Shown here in pieces: positions 11,214-21,651 of a stretch of DNA of 64,000 bases. The DNA lies in contig NC_063167.1 of NCBI RefSeq assembly GCF_023159225.1, positions 75,809,298 through 75,873,297 of the forward strand, in the 5' to 3' direction. Every line of letters begins with the position of its first letter. Position 1 is the stretch's first letter. The DNA is from Perognathus longimembris pacificus. Its lineage: Eukaryota > Chordata > Mammalia > Rodentia > Heteromyidae. The notes beneath the pieces are model-generated. The model had not been told where the DNA came from. It did not search any database and saw nothing but the letters and a program-made list of their open reading frames with translations. Made by a program: the position numbers and the translations under genes.

Positions 11214-11420
11214 GGTCCTGGGGCTTGAAATCAGGGACTGGGCTGTGCTTTAGTACTCAAGGCTAGCACTGTACTACTTGAGGCATAACTCCACTTCTGG
11301 CTTTTTGTGGTTAATTGGAGATAGAAGTCTGAGATTTCCCTGCCCCGCTGGCTTGGACATAATACTCAGATCTCAGCCTCTTGAGTAGGTAGGATTACAG
11401 GCATGAGACACTACTAACAC
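11211..11420 (-). repeat. B1-like/Geo SINE, reverse, fused to (GT)n
   Basis: TTGGTCCTGGGGCTTGAAAT to AGGCATGAGACACTACTAAC. Confidence 0.82.
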
Positions 11421-11570
11421 AACATGAAATTATATTTAATATCCTTAAAGAGATAAGATATATTAATTCAGGAAACAAGAAAAGAGGTGGAGGAATCAAT
11501 GACTGAGTAGAGGAAAGGATGCTGAATCTACCAACTTACAGGAGGGAAGATGGTCAAGAAGCCAGCCCCA

Positions 11571-11770
11571 CGAGCTGGGAATATGGCCTAGTGGCAAGAG
11601 TGCTTGCCTCGTATACATGAAGCCCTGGGTTCGATTCCTTGGCACCACATATACAGAAGACAGCCAGAAGTGGCACTGTGGTTCAAGTGGCAAAGTGCTA
11701 GCCTTGAGCAAAAAGAAGCCAGGGACAGTGCTCAGGCTCTGAGTCCAATGCCCAGGACTGGCAAAAATAA
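11571..11770 (+). repeat. IDL-Geo SINE with TSD
   Basis: Perfect 15-bp TSD AAGAAGCCAGCCCCA at 11556-11570 and 11771-11785. Confidence 0.93.
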
Positions 11771-11890
11771 AAGAAGCCAGCCCCAGAGAACCACAGAGAG
11801 ACTTAGGACCTGTCAGTCACCACCAGGTCAGTGGTGGACATGACTGGGTCTAAGGAAAAGGAAAGAGATTTAATCTGTATAAAGTACAGC

Positions 11891-12136
11891 TAGAGCCAGG
11901 CACTGGTAGCTCACTCTTGTAGTCCTAGCTAGTCAGAAGGCTATCTGAGAATCTCAATTCAAAGCCAGCTGAGACAGGAAAGTCTGTGAGACTCTTTCTC
12001 CAATTAATCACCAGAAAGCCGCAAGTGGCACTGTGGCTCAAAGTGGAAGAGCACTAGCAAAAAGAGCTCAGTGACATCATCTAGGCCCTCAGTTCAAGCT
12101 CTATGACAATAAATAAATAAATAAATAAATAAATAA
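11891..12136 (+). repeat. B1-like/Geo SINE with (AAAT)n tail
   Basis: AGCCAGGCACTGGTAGCTCA to GCTCTATGACAATAAATAAA. Confidence 0.85.
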
Positions 12137-12997
12137 AGTACAGTTAGACTCTCTAGGTTCCCCTTCTCTCATAATTTATTCCTGGAAATACTGACCTGGA
12201 AAGACTCCAGACTCTCCAAAGAGGAGAATGAGGCTCAAGGCTGAAAGCCAAAGGATAAAGCAGAAGTGTTTTTAGTTAAAGCAGGCCCCCCTACAGTTCA
12301 GCTCTCAGAACACTGGCATCCAGGCATACATAATAGTGCTCCCTTATCAACAAGATCTCTAGTGAATACCTTAACCTCAGATAGTACCTGAAGCTGTACT
12401 CCAAAACTAATACAACTTCTTCACAATTTTACAGTTAGGAACCTAATTTTCTTTCCTTATAAAGTCAAGAACTTCCACCTTTTCACTTAAGAACAGTATT
12501 TATGACATTACTCTGGCACATTCAAGTTGAACTTGAGGCTGTTTACTATGCAAAATATAGGAAACCTGTAAACAAGCACAGACATACCAAAACCATGGCT
12601 CTGACAGCCCTATGAGAGTACGCAGCTGAACATGCTGGGCAAAAGGAGGATTCACATGCCACTTGGATGGAACAAGTGGTCTCGAGGTTTTATCATGCTA
12701 CTCAAAAAGGCATATAATTTAAACCTTATCAAGTGTTTATTTCTATTGTTTGCCATGGATATTTTCAGACCCTGACTGACCACAGGTAACAATATCCTGT
12801 ACAGTGAAAATGTCCTTTACAAAGCCCTGGGTTTAAGCCTCCAGACAGGAAAAAAAAAATCAATAAAAAAAATAGGCACACAGTGAAAAAAATGAGCACA
12901 GCAAATCACAAAATAAGAATATAAAACCACATAAATATACAGTACTGCCTTTCTACTAGAAAAGCAACATTTTTTATGCTGAAAACATCAGAAAGGG

Positions 12998-13196
12998 CTG
13001 GGAATGTGGCCTAGTGGTAGAGTGCCTGCCTTGCGCGCATGCATGAAGCCCTGGGTTCCATTCCTCAGCACCACATACACAGAAAAAGCCAGAAGTGGCA
13101 CCATGCTCAAGTGGTAGAGTGCTAGCCTTGAGCAAAAAGAAGCCAGGGATAATACTCAGGCCCTAAGTTCAAGCACCAGGACTGGAGAAAAAAAAG
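12998..13196 (+). repeat. IDL-Geo SINE with TSD
   Basis: Flanked by TGAAAACATCAGAAAGGG and TGAAAACACCAGAAAGGG (12980-12997, 13197-13214), one mismatch in 18. Confidence 0.92.
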
Positions 13197-13302
13197 TGAA
13201 AACACCAGAAAGGGCTAGGGGTAATATGTCAGCTGACTAGCACAACCACTTTGGAAAAACATTCAACAGTTTTCAGGTTCCCATACCTCAAAAACAAACA
13301 AG

Positions 13303-13430
13303 TTGTTAGGGTATGGTGGCCACAAGCCTCTATTCCCAGCACTCAAGAGGTGGAAGCAAGAGGATCACAAATTGCAGTCTGTGGTCAGCCTGGATTAGCA
13401 AAATCCTGTCTGAAAAAAACAACAAAAACA
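13303..13430 (+). repeat. B1/Alu-type monomer, old
   Basis: GGTATGGTGGCCACAAGCCT, CCCAGCACTCAAGAGGTGGA, TCAGCCTGGATTAGCAAAAT. No Geo half; closer to ordinary rodent B1. Another left-part fragment follows at about 13437-13590. Confidence 0.7.
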
Positions 13431-13630
13431 AAACAAGCTTCATGCCTGGAATCCTAGCTACTTAGGAGGATGATATCCCAAGAACCGAGGTTCAAAGCCA
13501 GCTGGGGCGCAAAGGTCTGCCAAAAGGGTCAGGTGTGGCTCAAGGGGTACAGTACCACAAGGATTTTAAGCCAAGGGTATCCAAGGTCCTGAGTTGTTGT
13601 TTTTTTTTAAAACAAGGGGAAAAAAAAGTA

Positions 13631-13833
13631 GGGAGTAGGAATGTGGCTTAGTAGTAGAGTTCTTGCCTAGCGTGCATGAAGCCCTGGGTTCGATTCCTCA
13701 GTACCACATAAAAAACAGCAAGTGGTACTGTGGCTCAAGTGGTAGAGTGCTAGCCTTAAGCAAAAAGCTCAGGGACAGTGCGCAGGCCCTGAATCCAACC
13801 CCAGGACTGGCAAAAAAAAAAAAAAAAAAAAAA
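13631..13833 (+). repeat. IDL-Geo SINE
   Basis: Full-length copy with a 23-nt A tail and short flanking repeat AAAAAAGTAG. Confidence 0.9.
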
Positions 13834-14082
13834 GTAGTTCCACCCCTAAGTATATACCCCAACCTGGTCTGTGGTTGGTTCACTGAGTAAAAATGTCTTA
13901 CCTATACACTTAGGATTGTAAACTTTTTCCCGTATATACACTAAGGTGTTTCGTTTTTGTTGGGTTTTTTGGTTTTTTTTAACAACATGCTTAGAGATTA
14001 TTGTAAACCTAACCTTTTAGGATGGGGGGAAGCTCGAGAACATTTTTGAAGTTTTGATAAAAACACAGAAAAGGCTATGCCA

Positions 14083-14224
14083 TATATGTCAACCTGACCT
14101 AGACAAGGGATAGAAAAACAGGTCGTAAGATATCACAAGAAATGTACACACTGCCCTACTATGTAACTGCACCCTCTTTGCACAACACCTTGTAAAAATA
14201 TTTATGTCCAATTAATAAAAAAAA
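14083..14224 (+). mobile_element. Short L1 3'-tip insertion with 16-bp TSD
   Basis: 142 bp ending CCAATTAATAAAAAAAAA, flanked by perfect duplications AGAAAAGGCTATGCCA at 14067-14082 and 14225-14240. It is nearly identical to the last 140 bp of the element at 4607-5052, so both are recent members of one subfamily. Confidence 0.9.
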
Positions 14225-14559
14225 AGAAAAGGCTATGCCACATAGCCCAGAACAAAGACAAGAGCTACCAACAGATCATTTTTCCTCAACTTCATGAAGC
14301 ACTGGAATTCATTCTTCCAGCGAAGAAAGGAGCTCATTATTCTACACTGCAACCCAAAGAAAAGCTATCTTTGCAAGAGAACGCTGCTGCCTTTCAAAAT
14401 CACCTCTCACTTGCACAGAGAAGAACCAGAACTTTTTCGGGTTATAAACTCTTCGGCCCCCAAAGACCCGGGAGAAATCACAGCCGACTCTCAGGCAGAC
14501 ACCAACACCACAATCCAACCTACCGGAAATCCTGCGGTTCATTTGAGGCTCGCCCGCTA

Positions 14560-15700
14560 GTCATAAAGTGATTCCGCACTGGCTACGAACTCTGCCAGCG
14601 CATCCCGAAGACTCACCTGGCACACCTGGCGTGCCCATCCGCCTGCCTGCAGCCGCCGCCGAGCGCACAAGCCCCGAGGCCAAAGAAAGACGCCAACTTT
14701 TCAAGTTAGGGGGGGGCAGGCCGCCTCGCCCCGCGCCCCCGGGTCACGCAGAGGAGGGAACCGCTCCTTGCCCGAGGGCCGAGGCAGATTCGTCGGGACC
14801 CCGGGGCAGGACCGACCCTGGGAACGCCTCGAGGCTCCCCTCGCGTCCCCGGAGGGAGGAGGCTAGCGCGGGGAACTTAGGCCCCGGCGGGGCGCCCGCG
14901 CCGCAAGTTGGACGGCCGGGAGACCCCGCCACGCCTCGGCCGGACGGCGCGGACGGCAGACCCGCGGCCCCACGCAGCGGCCCTCACCTTGGAAACCTCG
15001 GGTGGACTTCTCCGTAAACATTAACTTCCCATCCAGCCGGCAGCCGCACCTCGGCCCCGCGTTCTTAAGACGCACTGCACCCGCTCAGGGCCGCTCACCC
15101 TCCCCTCTGGGCACCGCCGCGGTCTTCAGTCCCCGCCAGTCCCCACTGTGCGCGCCCCTCAGCTCCTTCCAGGGTCCGGCCCGGTCACGTCAGGAAAAGC
15201 CAAGGCGCAGGCGCAGCAGAGCCTTAAAGAGACCCGGCCGCCTCTACCGCATAATGGGTTTGAGCAGGTTAGGGGCCGGGCGGGTTGACCGAGAAAAGCA
15301 GAAGCCGAAGCGATTGGTCCGAGTGGACCTGATGGGCGTGGCCTTGTCTCTGTCTCCACTCCCTTCTGGGAGCACCCGCCCTCGGCCCTGCAAATTGCTG
15401 ACCGTCCCACTCGCTGGGACCGCCCCTTTCCTGTGAACCCGGCGCAGGACACGCCCCCGGGCCCTCCGGCACGCCGCCACCCGCGGAGGGCTGTGGGCCT
15501 GCCGCGGCCGCGCCGCCCACGCGCCGCTCTTCCAGGCCTAGGGCCTGCGGGCCCGCGCGGCTCGCACAGGCCCTGGAGAGGTGGCGCCAGGTCACTCGCA
15601 AACATTCTCCAACGTGTCGGCGGCACTGGCCGATATCAAACACCCTCCCGTCAGCACCCTGAGGTCCATGCAGCGCCCATGTAGGTGCGGTCCAGCCCCG
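14560..15700 (-). promoter_or_regulatory. CpG island, probable 5' end of EVI5
   Basis: GC-rich, CpG-dense, SINE-free DNA. On the minus strand two strong splice donors are visible: CCAAG/GTGAGG (exon would end at 14988) and GCCAG/GTGAGT (exon would end at 14617). Upstream for a minus-strand gene are an inverted CCAAT (ATTGG near 15313), a CRE-like TCACGTCA near 15184-15191 and several GC boxes. In human and mouse, EVI5 is the gene upstream of RPL5 and is transcribed away from it, which fits. I did not recognise EVI5 coding sequence, so the identity rests on gene order only. Confidence 0.6.
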
Positions 15701-15748
15701 CAGCCATCCCGTGTATCAGAGAAGAAATTCTCTGAAAAGAATTTAGCT

Positions 15749-15950
15749 GGCCGGGCGCTGGTGGCTCACGCCCGCAATCCCAGCTACTTAAGAGGCTGAG
15801 ATCGGAGGATGGAGGTCCCAGGCCCCTGGGCAGAAAAGTCCTGGGGAAACTCTTACCTCCAATTAACCACCCGAAAACGGGAAGTGGAGCTGTGGCTCAC
15901 GGGACAGCACGCTGGTTCCGAGTTCAAGCCCCACAACCGACAAAAATAAT
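15749..15950 (+). repeat. B1-like/Geo SINE at edge of CpG island
   Basis: GGCCGGGCGCTGGTGGCTCA retains several CpGs lost in other copies, as expected for a copy that is young or shielded from methylation beside the island. The Geo half is shortened. Confidence 0.86.
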
Positions 15951-15980
15951 CAACTTAGTTTGAGACAGAACCTATTAATC

Positions 15981-16032
15981 GGGGCTGGGGATATGGCCTA
16001 GTGGCAAGAGTGCAAAAAAAAAAATTCTTAAA
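15981..16032 (+). repeat. IDL-Geo stub: 33-nt head plus A-run, with TSD
   Basis: Only the first 33 nt of the left monomer (GGGGCTGGGGATATGGCC to GAGTGC) followed by A13 and TTCTTA. It is flanked by perfect 14-bp duplications AGAACCTATTAATC at 15967-15980 and 16033-16046. Confidence 0.88.
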
Positions 16033-16095
16033 AGAACCTATTAATCCTGGTATTGGGCCAGGCAGACAGACATAAAGTTAAAAATTCTTCCCATT

Positions 16096-16304
16096 GGAGC
16101 TGGAGATATGGCCTAGTGAGCGCTTGCCTTGTGTACATGAAGCCCTCGGTTCGATTCCCCAGCACCACATATACAAAAAATGGCCAGAAGTGGCGCTGTG
16201 GCTCAAGTGGCAGAGTGCTAGCCTTGAGCAAAAACAAGCCAGGGACAGTGCTCAGGCCAGGCCCTGAGTCCAAGGCCCCAGGACTGGCAAAAAAAAAAAA
16301 AAAA
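16096..16304 (+). repeat. IDL-Geo SINE with TSD
   Basis: Perfect 15-bp TSD AAAATTCTTCCCATT at 16081-16095 and 16305-16319. The left monomer has a small deletion after GGCCTAGTG. Confidence 0.92.
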
Positions 16305-16442
16305 AAAATTCTTCCCATTATACACCTAGAAATGACAAAAATGATGTATTTATCAGCACACATACAAGAACTCCAAATTTACTTGTCGAGAATAGATGCC
16401 TCTGGTTATTTTTCTCACTTAAATGTATAAGAATCTCCAGAA

Positions 16443-16615
16443 GGGCTGGGAAGGTGGGAAGGTGGCTTAGTGGCCTAGCAGATGCATGAAGCCCTTCGTG
16501 CGATTCCTCGGCACCACATAAACAGAAAAGTTCTGAAGTGGCACTGTGACTCAAGTGGTAGAGTGCTAGCCAGTGCCCAGGCCCAGAGTTAAAGTCCCAC
16601 CACCGACCAAAAAAA
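16443..16615 (+). repeat. IDL-Geo SINE, diverged
   Basis: Contains internal losses in both monomers and ends CCCACCACCGACC plus A-run. Confidence 0.8.
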
Positions 16616-16894
16616 AAACTCCAGAAGGAGATGCATTAAGCATTTCAGTCAAAGAAAAACTAGTTTTCAAAAGTATTAGGAAATAATAAATAGGAACTAA
16701 AACCATGTCCTCCACCCAGAAAAAAAAACCTGAAAACTTAAAACTAATCTGAGGAAATTTCTGATCTAATTTAGTCATGCTTATTACTTAAAATCAATTC
16801 CATTATTAACAATGCATCTTGCATAAGCAAAGTTAAGAAAACTACCTACTCAGTCACTCTATAGGCAAATCCTCTAGATTTTCGTTATTTTTTT

Positions 16895-17125
16895 ATCTGC
16901 CCAAACTGGATCTTGAACTCAAGACCTGGGCACTGTCCCTTAGCTTTTCCACTCAAGGTTGGCACTCTAGCACTTGAGCCACAGTGCTACTTCCAACTTT
17001 TTGCTGCTTAATGGGAAAGAAGAGTTTCATAAATTTTCCTGCTTGGGCTGGCTTTGAACTGTGATGTCAGATCTCAACCTCCTGAGTAGCTAGGATTCCA
17101 GGCATAAGCCATCAGCATCCAGCAA
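16895..17125 (-). repeat. B1-like/Geo SINE, reverse
   Basis: ATCTGCCCAAACTGGATCTT to AAGCCATCAGCATCCAGC. Confidence 0.8.
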
Positions 17126-17138
17126 TCCTCTTGGTTTT

Positions 17139-17342
17139 GTTTTGTGTTTTTTGTTGTTGTTTTTTTTTACAGTTCTGGGGCTTGAACTCAAGGCCTGAGC
17201 ACTGTCTGGCTTCTTTTTGCTCGGTCTAGCATTCTACCACTTGAGCCATAGTGCCACTTCCTGCCTTTTCTGTTTGGTACTGAGGAATCGAACCCAGGGC
17301 TTCATGCAAGCACTCTACCGCTAAGCCACACTCCCAGCACAA
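17139..17342 (-). repeat. IDL-Geo SINE, reverse, with TSD
   Basis: TSD CAATCCTCTTGGTTTT / CAATCCTCTTGATTTT at 17123-17138 and 17343-17358. It landed at the edge of an older reverse B1-like/Geo copy. Confidence 0.9.
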
Positions 17343-17634
17343 CAATCCTCTTGATTTTTATCTGCTAGTTTCCTAGAATCAGTCCTCTCCTATCTTCTCT
17401 ATCAGCACTCCATTTAGAACTAGGTTCAGGGATTCAAGGCATGGCTCAATTGATAGAGCACTAGCCAATGAGAAAAAGCATAAGGCACAGAGTTCAAGTC
17501 CTGGTCCCAGAACAACAACAACAAAAAAAAAAAAAGTAATTTATTCCCACTGGAGGCACAGCTCAGGAATAAGAACCTGCAAAGAGTAAGGATCTGACTT
17601 GAAAGGCGGTTAATTCATTTAACACTATCCCTTC

Positions 17635-17636
<2 letters not shown>

Positions 17637-17681
<45 letters not shown>

Positions 17682-17690
17682 ACCTCCCTC
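17637..17690. repeat. (CT)n microsatellite
   Basis: About 21 CT units at the right end of the reverse SINE 17695-17925. Confidence 0.96.
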
Positions 17691-17694
17691 TCTC

Positions 17695-17925
17695 TTTGTT
17701 GGTCATGGGGCTTGAACTCAGGGCCTTGAGCACTGTCCCTGAGCTCTTTGGCTCAAGGCTGGCACTCTACCACTTTGAGTCACAGCTCTACTTCCAGTTT
17801 TCAAGTGGTTAATTGGGGATAAGAGTCTCACAGACTTTCCTGACCGGGCTGACTTTGAACCACAATCCTCAGATCTCAGCTTCCTGAGAAGCTGGTATTA
17901 CAGGTATAAACCACGGGCATCTGGC
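17695..17925 (-). repeat. B1-like/Geo SINE, reverse, fused to (CT)n
   Basis: TTTGTTGGTCATGGGGCTTG to AACCACGGGCATCTGGCC; the (CT)n at 17640 sits where the tail would be. Confidence 0.83.
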
Positions 17926-18626
17926 CCTCTAATCCCTCTCTAAGTCTCTCCAGTCACCAGGCAATAACTTCCTAAACTACTGGAAAATGTTACCCTGCCA
18001 TTTTCCAACAGACCTTCAACAACCTCATTTCAATACTTTTGTGTTTTTCATGGGGTTCGCTTTGCTGTTGTCTATTTTGTTTTGGGGGGATGGTCATTTT
18101 TTCTTCTTTTTTTTTTTTTTTTAGCTCCTCCTCTTCCTAGTTTTGGAGGGGTTTGGAGAGGGAAGGAAGAAAAGGTGTGTGTGTGTGTGTGTGTGTGTTT
18201 GCTATAGCTGTGGTTTGAACTCAGGTTTGAACTTTGCTTTCTGGGTAAGTGCTCTCTGTTTCGAACCATGCTTCTAGCCCTTCCTATTCTAAGCAAGCTG
18301 TGCATGGGTTAGGAGCTCTGTCCACTACTCCATCACCCTTTGCTGCTCACCCACATTCCATCCTTTGCACCAGCCACACTGGCTTGATGTCTTCCCTTCC
18401 TCCCGCCTGCTTACCAGCTTCCTCCATCCAGAGTTTGCTCAAACTTTATTCTGTGCCTGGGAGTTCTTCCAAGCTTTACCTTCCCGACTTCAGCCTCAGT
18501 CTCTACCTCTGAGGAGCACCTTCTGGCCTCACTGGGATCACTCTGCAGGAAATTGTAAATGGAGGACTATTTTGTGAATTTTTGTTTCTCCTATTAGACA
18601 GCTCCATAAGGCCTGATGCTTGGTTT

Positions 18627-18841
18627 GGTTTTGTTTGGTTTTGTTTTTGCCAGTCCTGGGCCTTGGACTCAGGGCCCGAGCACTGTCCCTGGCTTCTTTT
18701 TGCTCAAGGCTAGCACTCTGTCACTTGAACCCCAGTGCCACTTCTGGCCATTTTCTATATATGTGGTGCTGGGGAATTAAGCCCAGGGCTTCATGTATAC
18801 GAGGCAAGCACTTTTGCCACTAGGCCATATTCCCAGCCCCA
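18627..18841 (-). repeat. IDL-Geo SINE, reverse, with TSD
   Basis: TSD GATGCTTGGTTT at 18615-18626 and 18842-18853. Confidence 0.92.
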
Positions 18842-18989
18842 GATGCTTGGTTTTGTTTCATTCACAGTTCTGTTTTCATATTTGTTCAATGCAAAAGAAC
18901 AATAGGTTTTAGAATTTGAATCAAGTTTGTCTAGAGGGTTTTCTGAGTCACAGAAAGGTAAAAATGTCACAACTTGACCTTTGAAGTTT

Positions 18990-19210
18990 TTGTTGGTCCT
19001 GGGGCTTGAACTCTGAGCCTGGGCGCTATCCCTGAGCTCTTCAGCTCAAGGCTAGCACTCTACCACTTGAGCCACAGCCCAACTTCCAGCTTTCTAGTGG
19101 TTAATTGGAGATGAATCTCATGGACTTTCCTGCCCAGGCTGGACCGCGATCCTCAGATCTTAGCCTCCTGAGTAGCTAGGATTACTGACATGAGACACTG
19201 GTACTGGCTC
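18990..19210 (-). repeat. B1-like/Geo SINE, reverse
   Basis: TTTTTGTTGGTCCTGGGGCT to GAGACACTGGTACTGGCT. Confidence 0.83.
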
Positions 19211-19251
19211 TAGTCATTTTTATTCTGGCCTTGCAAAAGACTTTTTGGAAG

Positions 19252-19450
19252 CTGGCTTCCAGTGGCTCACACCTATAATCCTAGCTACTCAGGAGACTGA
19301 GATCTAAGAATCATGGTTTGAAGCCAACTGGAGCAGACAAATCTGAGAGACTTTTATCTCCAATTAACTAGCAAAAAGCTGGAAGTGAAGGTGTAGCTCA
19401 AGTGGTAAGGCACCAGCCTTGCATGAAAAAGCCAAGCAAATGTGTTAAGA
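19252..19450 (+). repeat. B1-like/Geo SINE
   Basis: GCTTCCAGTGGCTCACACCT to CACCAGCCTTGCATGAAAAA. Confidence 0.78.
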
Positions 19451-19510
19451 CCTGAGTTAAAACTCAGAACAGGCATCAAATTAGATAATAGGAGTCTTCA
19501 GGTACTCTTT

Positions 19511-19718
19511 TTTTTTTTTTTTTTTTTGGCCAGTCCTGGGCCTTGGACTCAGGGCCTGAGCACTGTCCCTGGCTTCTGCCCGCTCAAGGCTAGCACTCTG
19601 CCACTTGAGCCACAGCGCCGCTTCTGGCCGTTTTCTGTATATGTGGTGCTGGGGAATCGAACCTAGGGCCTCGTGTATCTGAGGCAGGCACTCTTGCCAC
19701 TAGGCTATATCCCCAGCC
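19511..19718 (-). repeat. IDL-Geo SINE, reverse, with TSD
   Basis: Perfect 15-bp TSD CTTCAGGTACTCTTT at 19496-19510 and 19719-19733. Confidence 0.93.
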
Positions 19719-19877
19719 CTTCAGGTACTCTTTAAGACTGAGAAAATGAGTTCCCAACCTTAATACACTACTAAAACTGCTAGAAGTGAATATAGGAAAA
19801 ACACTTCAAGACATAGGAATAGCCAAAGACGTTCTAAATAGAACTTCACTAGCTCAGGTGTTAATATCAAGAATTGG

Positions 19878-20131
19878 GCCAGGCACCAGCAGCTCACACC
19901 TATAATCCTAACTACTCAGGATGCTGAGAGCTGAGGATTGCTGTTCAAAGCAAGCCAGGGCAGGGAGGTTTCCTGAGACTCTTATCTCCAATTAACTACC
20001 AGAAAAATCAGAAATGGCACTGTGGCTGAAATGGTAGAACACTAGCTTTTAGCTGAAGAGCTCAGGGACAGCACCCTGGCCCAGAGTTCAAGCCCCATGA
20101 GTGACCAAAAAGAAAGAAGGAAAAAAAAAAA
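19878..20131 (+). repeat. B1-like/Geo chimeric SINE with TSD (reference copy)
   Basis: The left part is 7SL/Alu-like (GCCAGGCACCAGCAGCTCAC, TATAATCCTAACTACTCAGG). A linker CTTATCTCCAATTAACTACC joins it to the right part, the Geo monomer (AGAAATGGCACTGTGGCTG to CAGAGTTCAAGCCCC). TSD AAGAATTGG at 19869-19877 and 20132-20140 shows it moved as one unit, here into L1. Confidence 0.88.
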
Positions 20132-20345
20132 AAGAATTGGTACAATGGAATTGCATCAAATTTAAAAGTTTCAATAATGAAGAGTAAAGAGACAGCCTAT
20201 AACATGTAAAAAAAAATCAGTGCCAGTCATTCCTCTGAAAGGGATTAATATCCAGAATATGGAAAGCACTCAAAAAATTAAACACGAAAAGAACAAATAA
20301 CTTTATCAATCAATGGACAGCTGAACATAGTTCTCAAAAGAAGAA

Positions 20346-20551
20346 GGGCTGGGAATATGGCCTAGTGGCAAGAGTGCTTGCCTCGTTTACATGAAGCCCC
20401 GGGTTCGATTCCCAAGCACCACATATATAGAAAATGGCCAGAAGTGGTGCTGTGACTCAAGAGGTAGAGTACTAGCTTTGAGCAAAAAGAAGCCAGGGAC
20501 AGTGCTCAGGCGCTGAGTCCAAGGTCCAGGACTGGCAAAAAAAAAAAAAAA
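20346..20551 (+). repeat. IDL-Geo SINE inserted in L1
   Basis: Interrupts the L1 between CTCAAAAGAAG and TATAAATGGCTAATAG, which are contiguous in L1 elements generally. Confidence 0.9.
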
Positions 20552-20775
20552 AAGTATAAATGGCTAATAGATACATGAAAAAATACTCAACATCCATAGT
20601 ATTCTAGGAACTTCAAATCAAAACACACTGAGATTCCATATCATCCCAGTCAGAATGGCCATCATCACAGCAACCACACAGATGGAGTAGAATATTACAC
20701 ACTGTTGGTAGGAATGTAAATTATTACAGCTACTATGGAAAGCAATTTGGAGATGCCTCAAAAAACTAAAAATAG

Positions 20776-20965
20776 GGCTGAGAATGTGGCTTAGGTTAGA
20801 GTGCTTGCCTAGCATGCATGAAGTTTGATTCCTCAGTACCACATGAACAGAAAAAGCAGAAGTGGCGCTGTAGCTCAACTGGTAGAGCACTAGCCTTGAG
20901 CAAAAGCAGCTCAGGGGCAGTGCCCAGGCCCTGAGTTTAAGCCCCAGGACTGGCAAAGAAGAACC
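20776..20965 (+). repeat. IDL-Geo SINE inserted in L1, with TSD
   Basis: TSD AACTAAAAATAG at 20764-20775 and 20966-20977. The left monomer lacks the GCCCTGGG block. Confidence 0.92.
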
Positions 20966-21317
20966 AACTAAAAATAGAAGTAACCTATGATCCAGCTATA
21001 GCATTCCTGGGCATGTACCAAAGGAATCTAAGTCTGCACACAATAAAGACATTGCACACCTATATTTACTTCAGTACTTCTGACAACAGCCATGTTATGG
21101 AATCAGCCTAGTCACTCAACAACAGATGAAAGATGAAATAATGGTATATATACACAATGGTGTATTATTCATCAACATAGAAGAATGAAACTATGTTATT
21201 TTCAGGAAAATGGATGAAACTGGAAATTTTATCTTTTTAAGCAAAATAAGCCAGGTTTAGAAAGATAAATATCCATGCTTTCTCTTCTATGTGGAAACTA
21301 GATAGAAAAGCATATGA

Positions 21318-21522
21318 GGGCTAGGAATGTAGCTTAGCAGTAGAGTACTTGCCTAGCATTCAAGAAGCCTTGGGTTCAATTCCCCAGCACCACATATATA
21401 GAAAACGGCCAGAAGTGGCGCTGTGGCTCAAGTGGTAGAGTGCTAGCCTTGAGCAAAAAGAAGCCAGGGACAATGCTCAGGCCCTGAGTTCAAGCCCCAG
21501 GACAGGCAAAAAAAAAAAAAAA
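21318..21522 (+). repeat. IDL-Geo SINE inserted in L1
   Basis: Full-length, in the 3' UTR part of the composite L1. The tail is A14. Confidence 0.9.
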
Positions 21523-21651
21523 GAAAGAGCAAAGAGACATGAATATATAAACGGGAGCATACGTAAAAGACAGTGATCAGAAGAGTGAGGGGAAACACAG
21601 AAGATGATGGAAATATTACAATGAAACCTATTTTTTAATTAAAAAAAAAAG

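Larger units (their letters stand above)
19734..21640 (+). mobile_element. Composite L1 ORF2-end/3' UTR fragment with nested SINEs
   Basis: Pieces at about 19734-19877, 20132-20345, 20552-20775, 20966-21317 and 21523-21640 join in order into the 3' end of a mammalian L1. Typical stretches are GGAAAAACACTTCAAGACAT, GAATTGCATCAAATTTAAAA, the trapped CTGTTGGTAGGAATGTAAAT, and TATACACAATGGTGTATTAT. SINEs at 19878, 20346, 20776 and 21318 interrupt it. No open ORF2 remains. Confidence 0.85.

Noticed and set aside
14294..14560. 88-codon + frame beginning MKHWNSFFQRRKELIILHCN
   Set aside because: Unique DNA beside the CpG island, overlapped by other-strand frames, with no recognised similarity and no supporting splice sites. 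It may be 5' flanking or intron sequence of the minus-strand gene.
14568..15643. Several 60-155-codon frames in the 14.6-15.6 kb CpG island
   Set aside because: High G+C and low stop-codon frequency explain them; composition is Pro/Arg/Gly/Ala-rich with overlapping frames on both strands and no recognisable domain.
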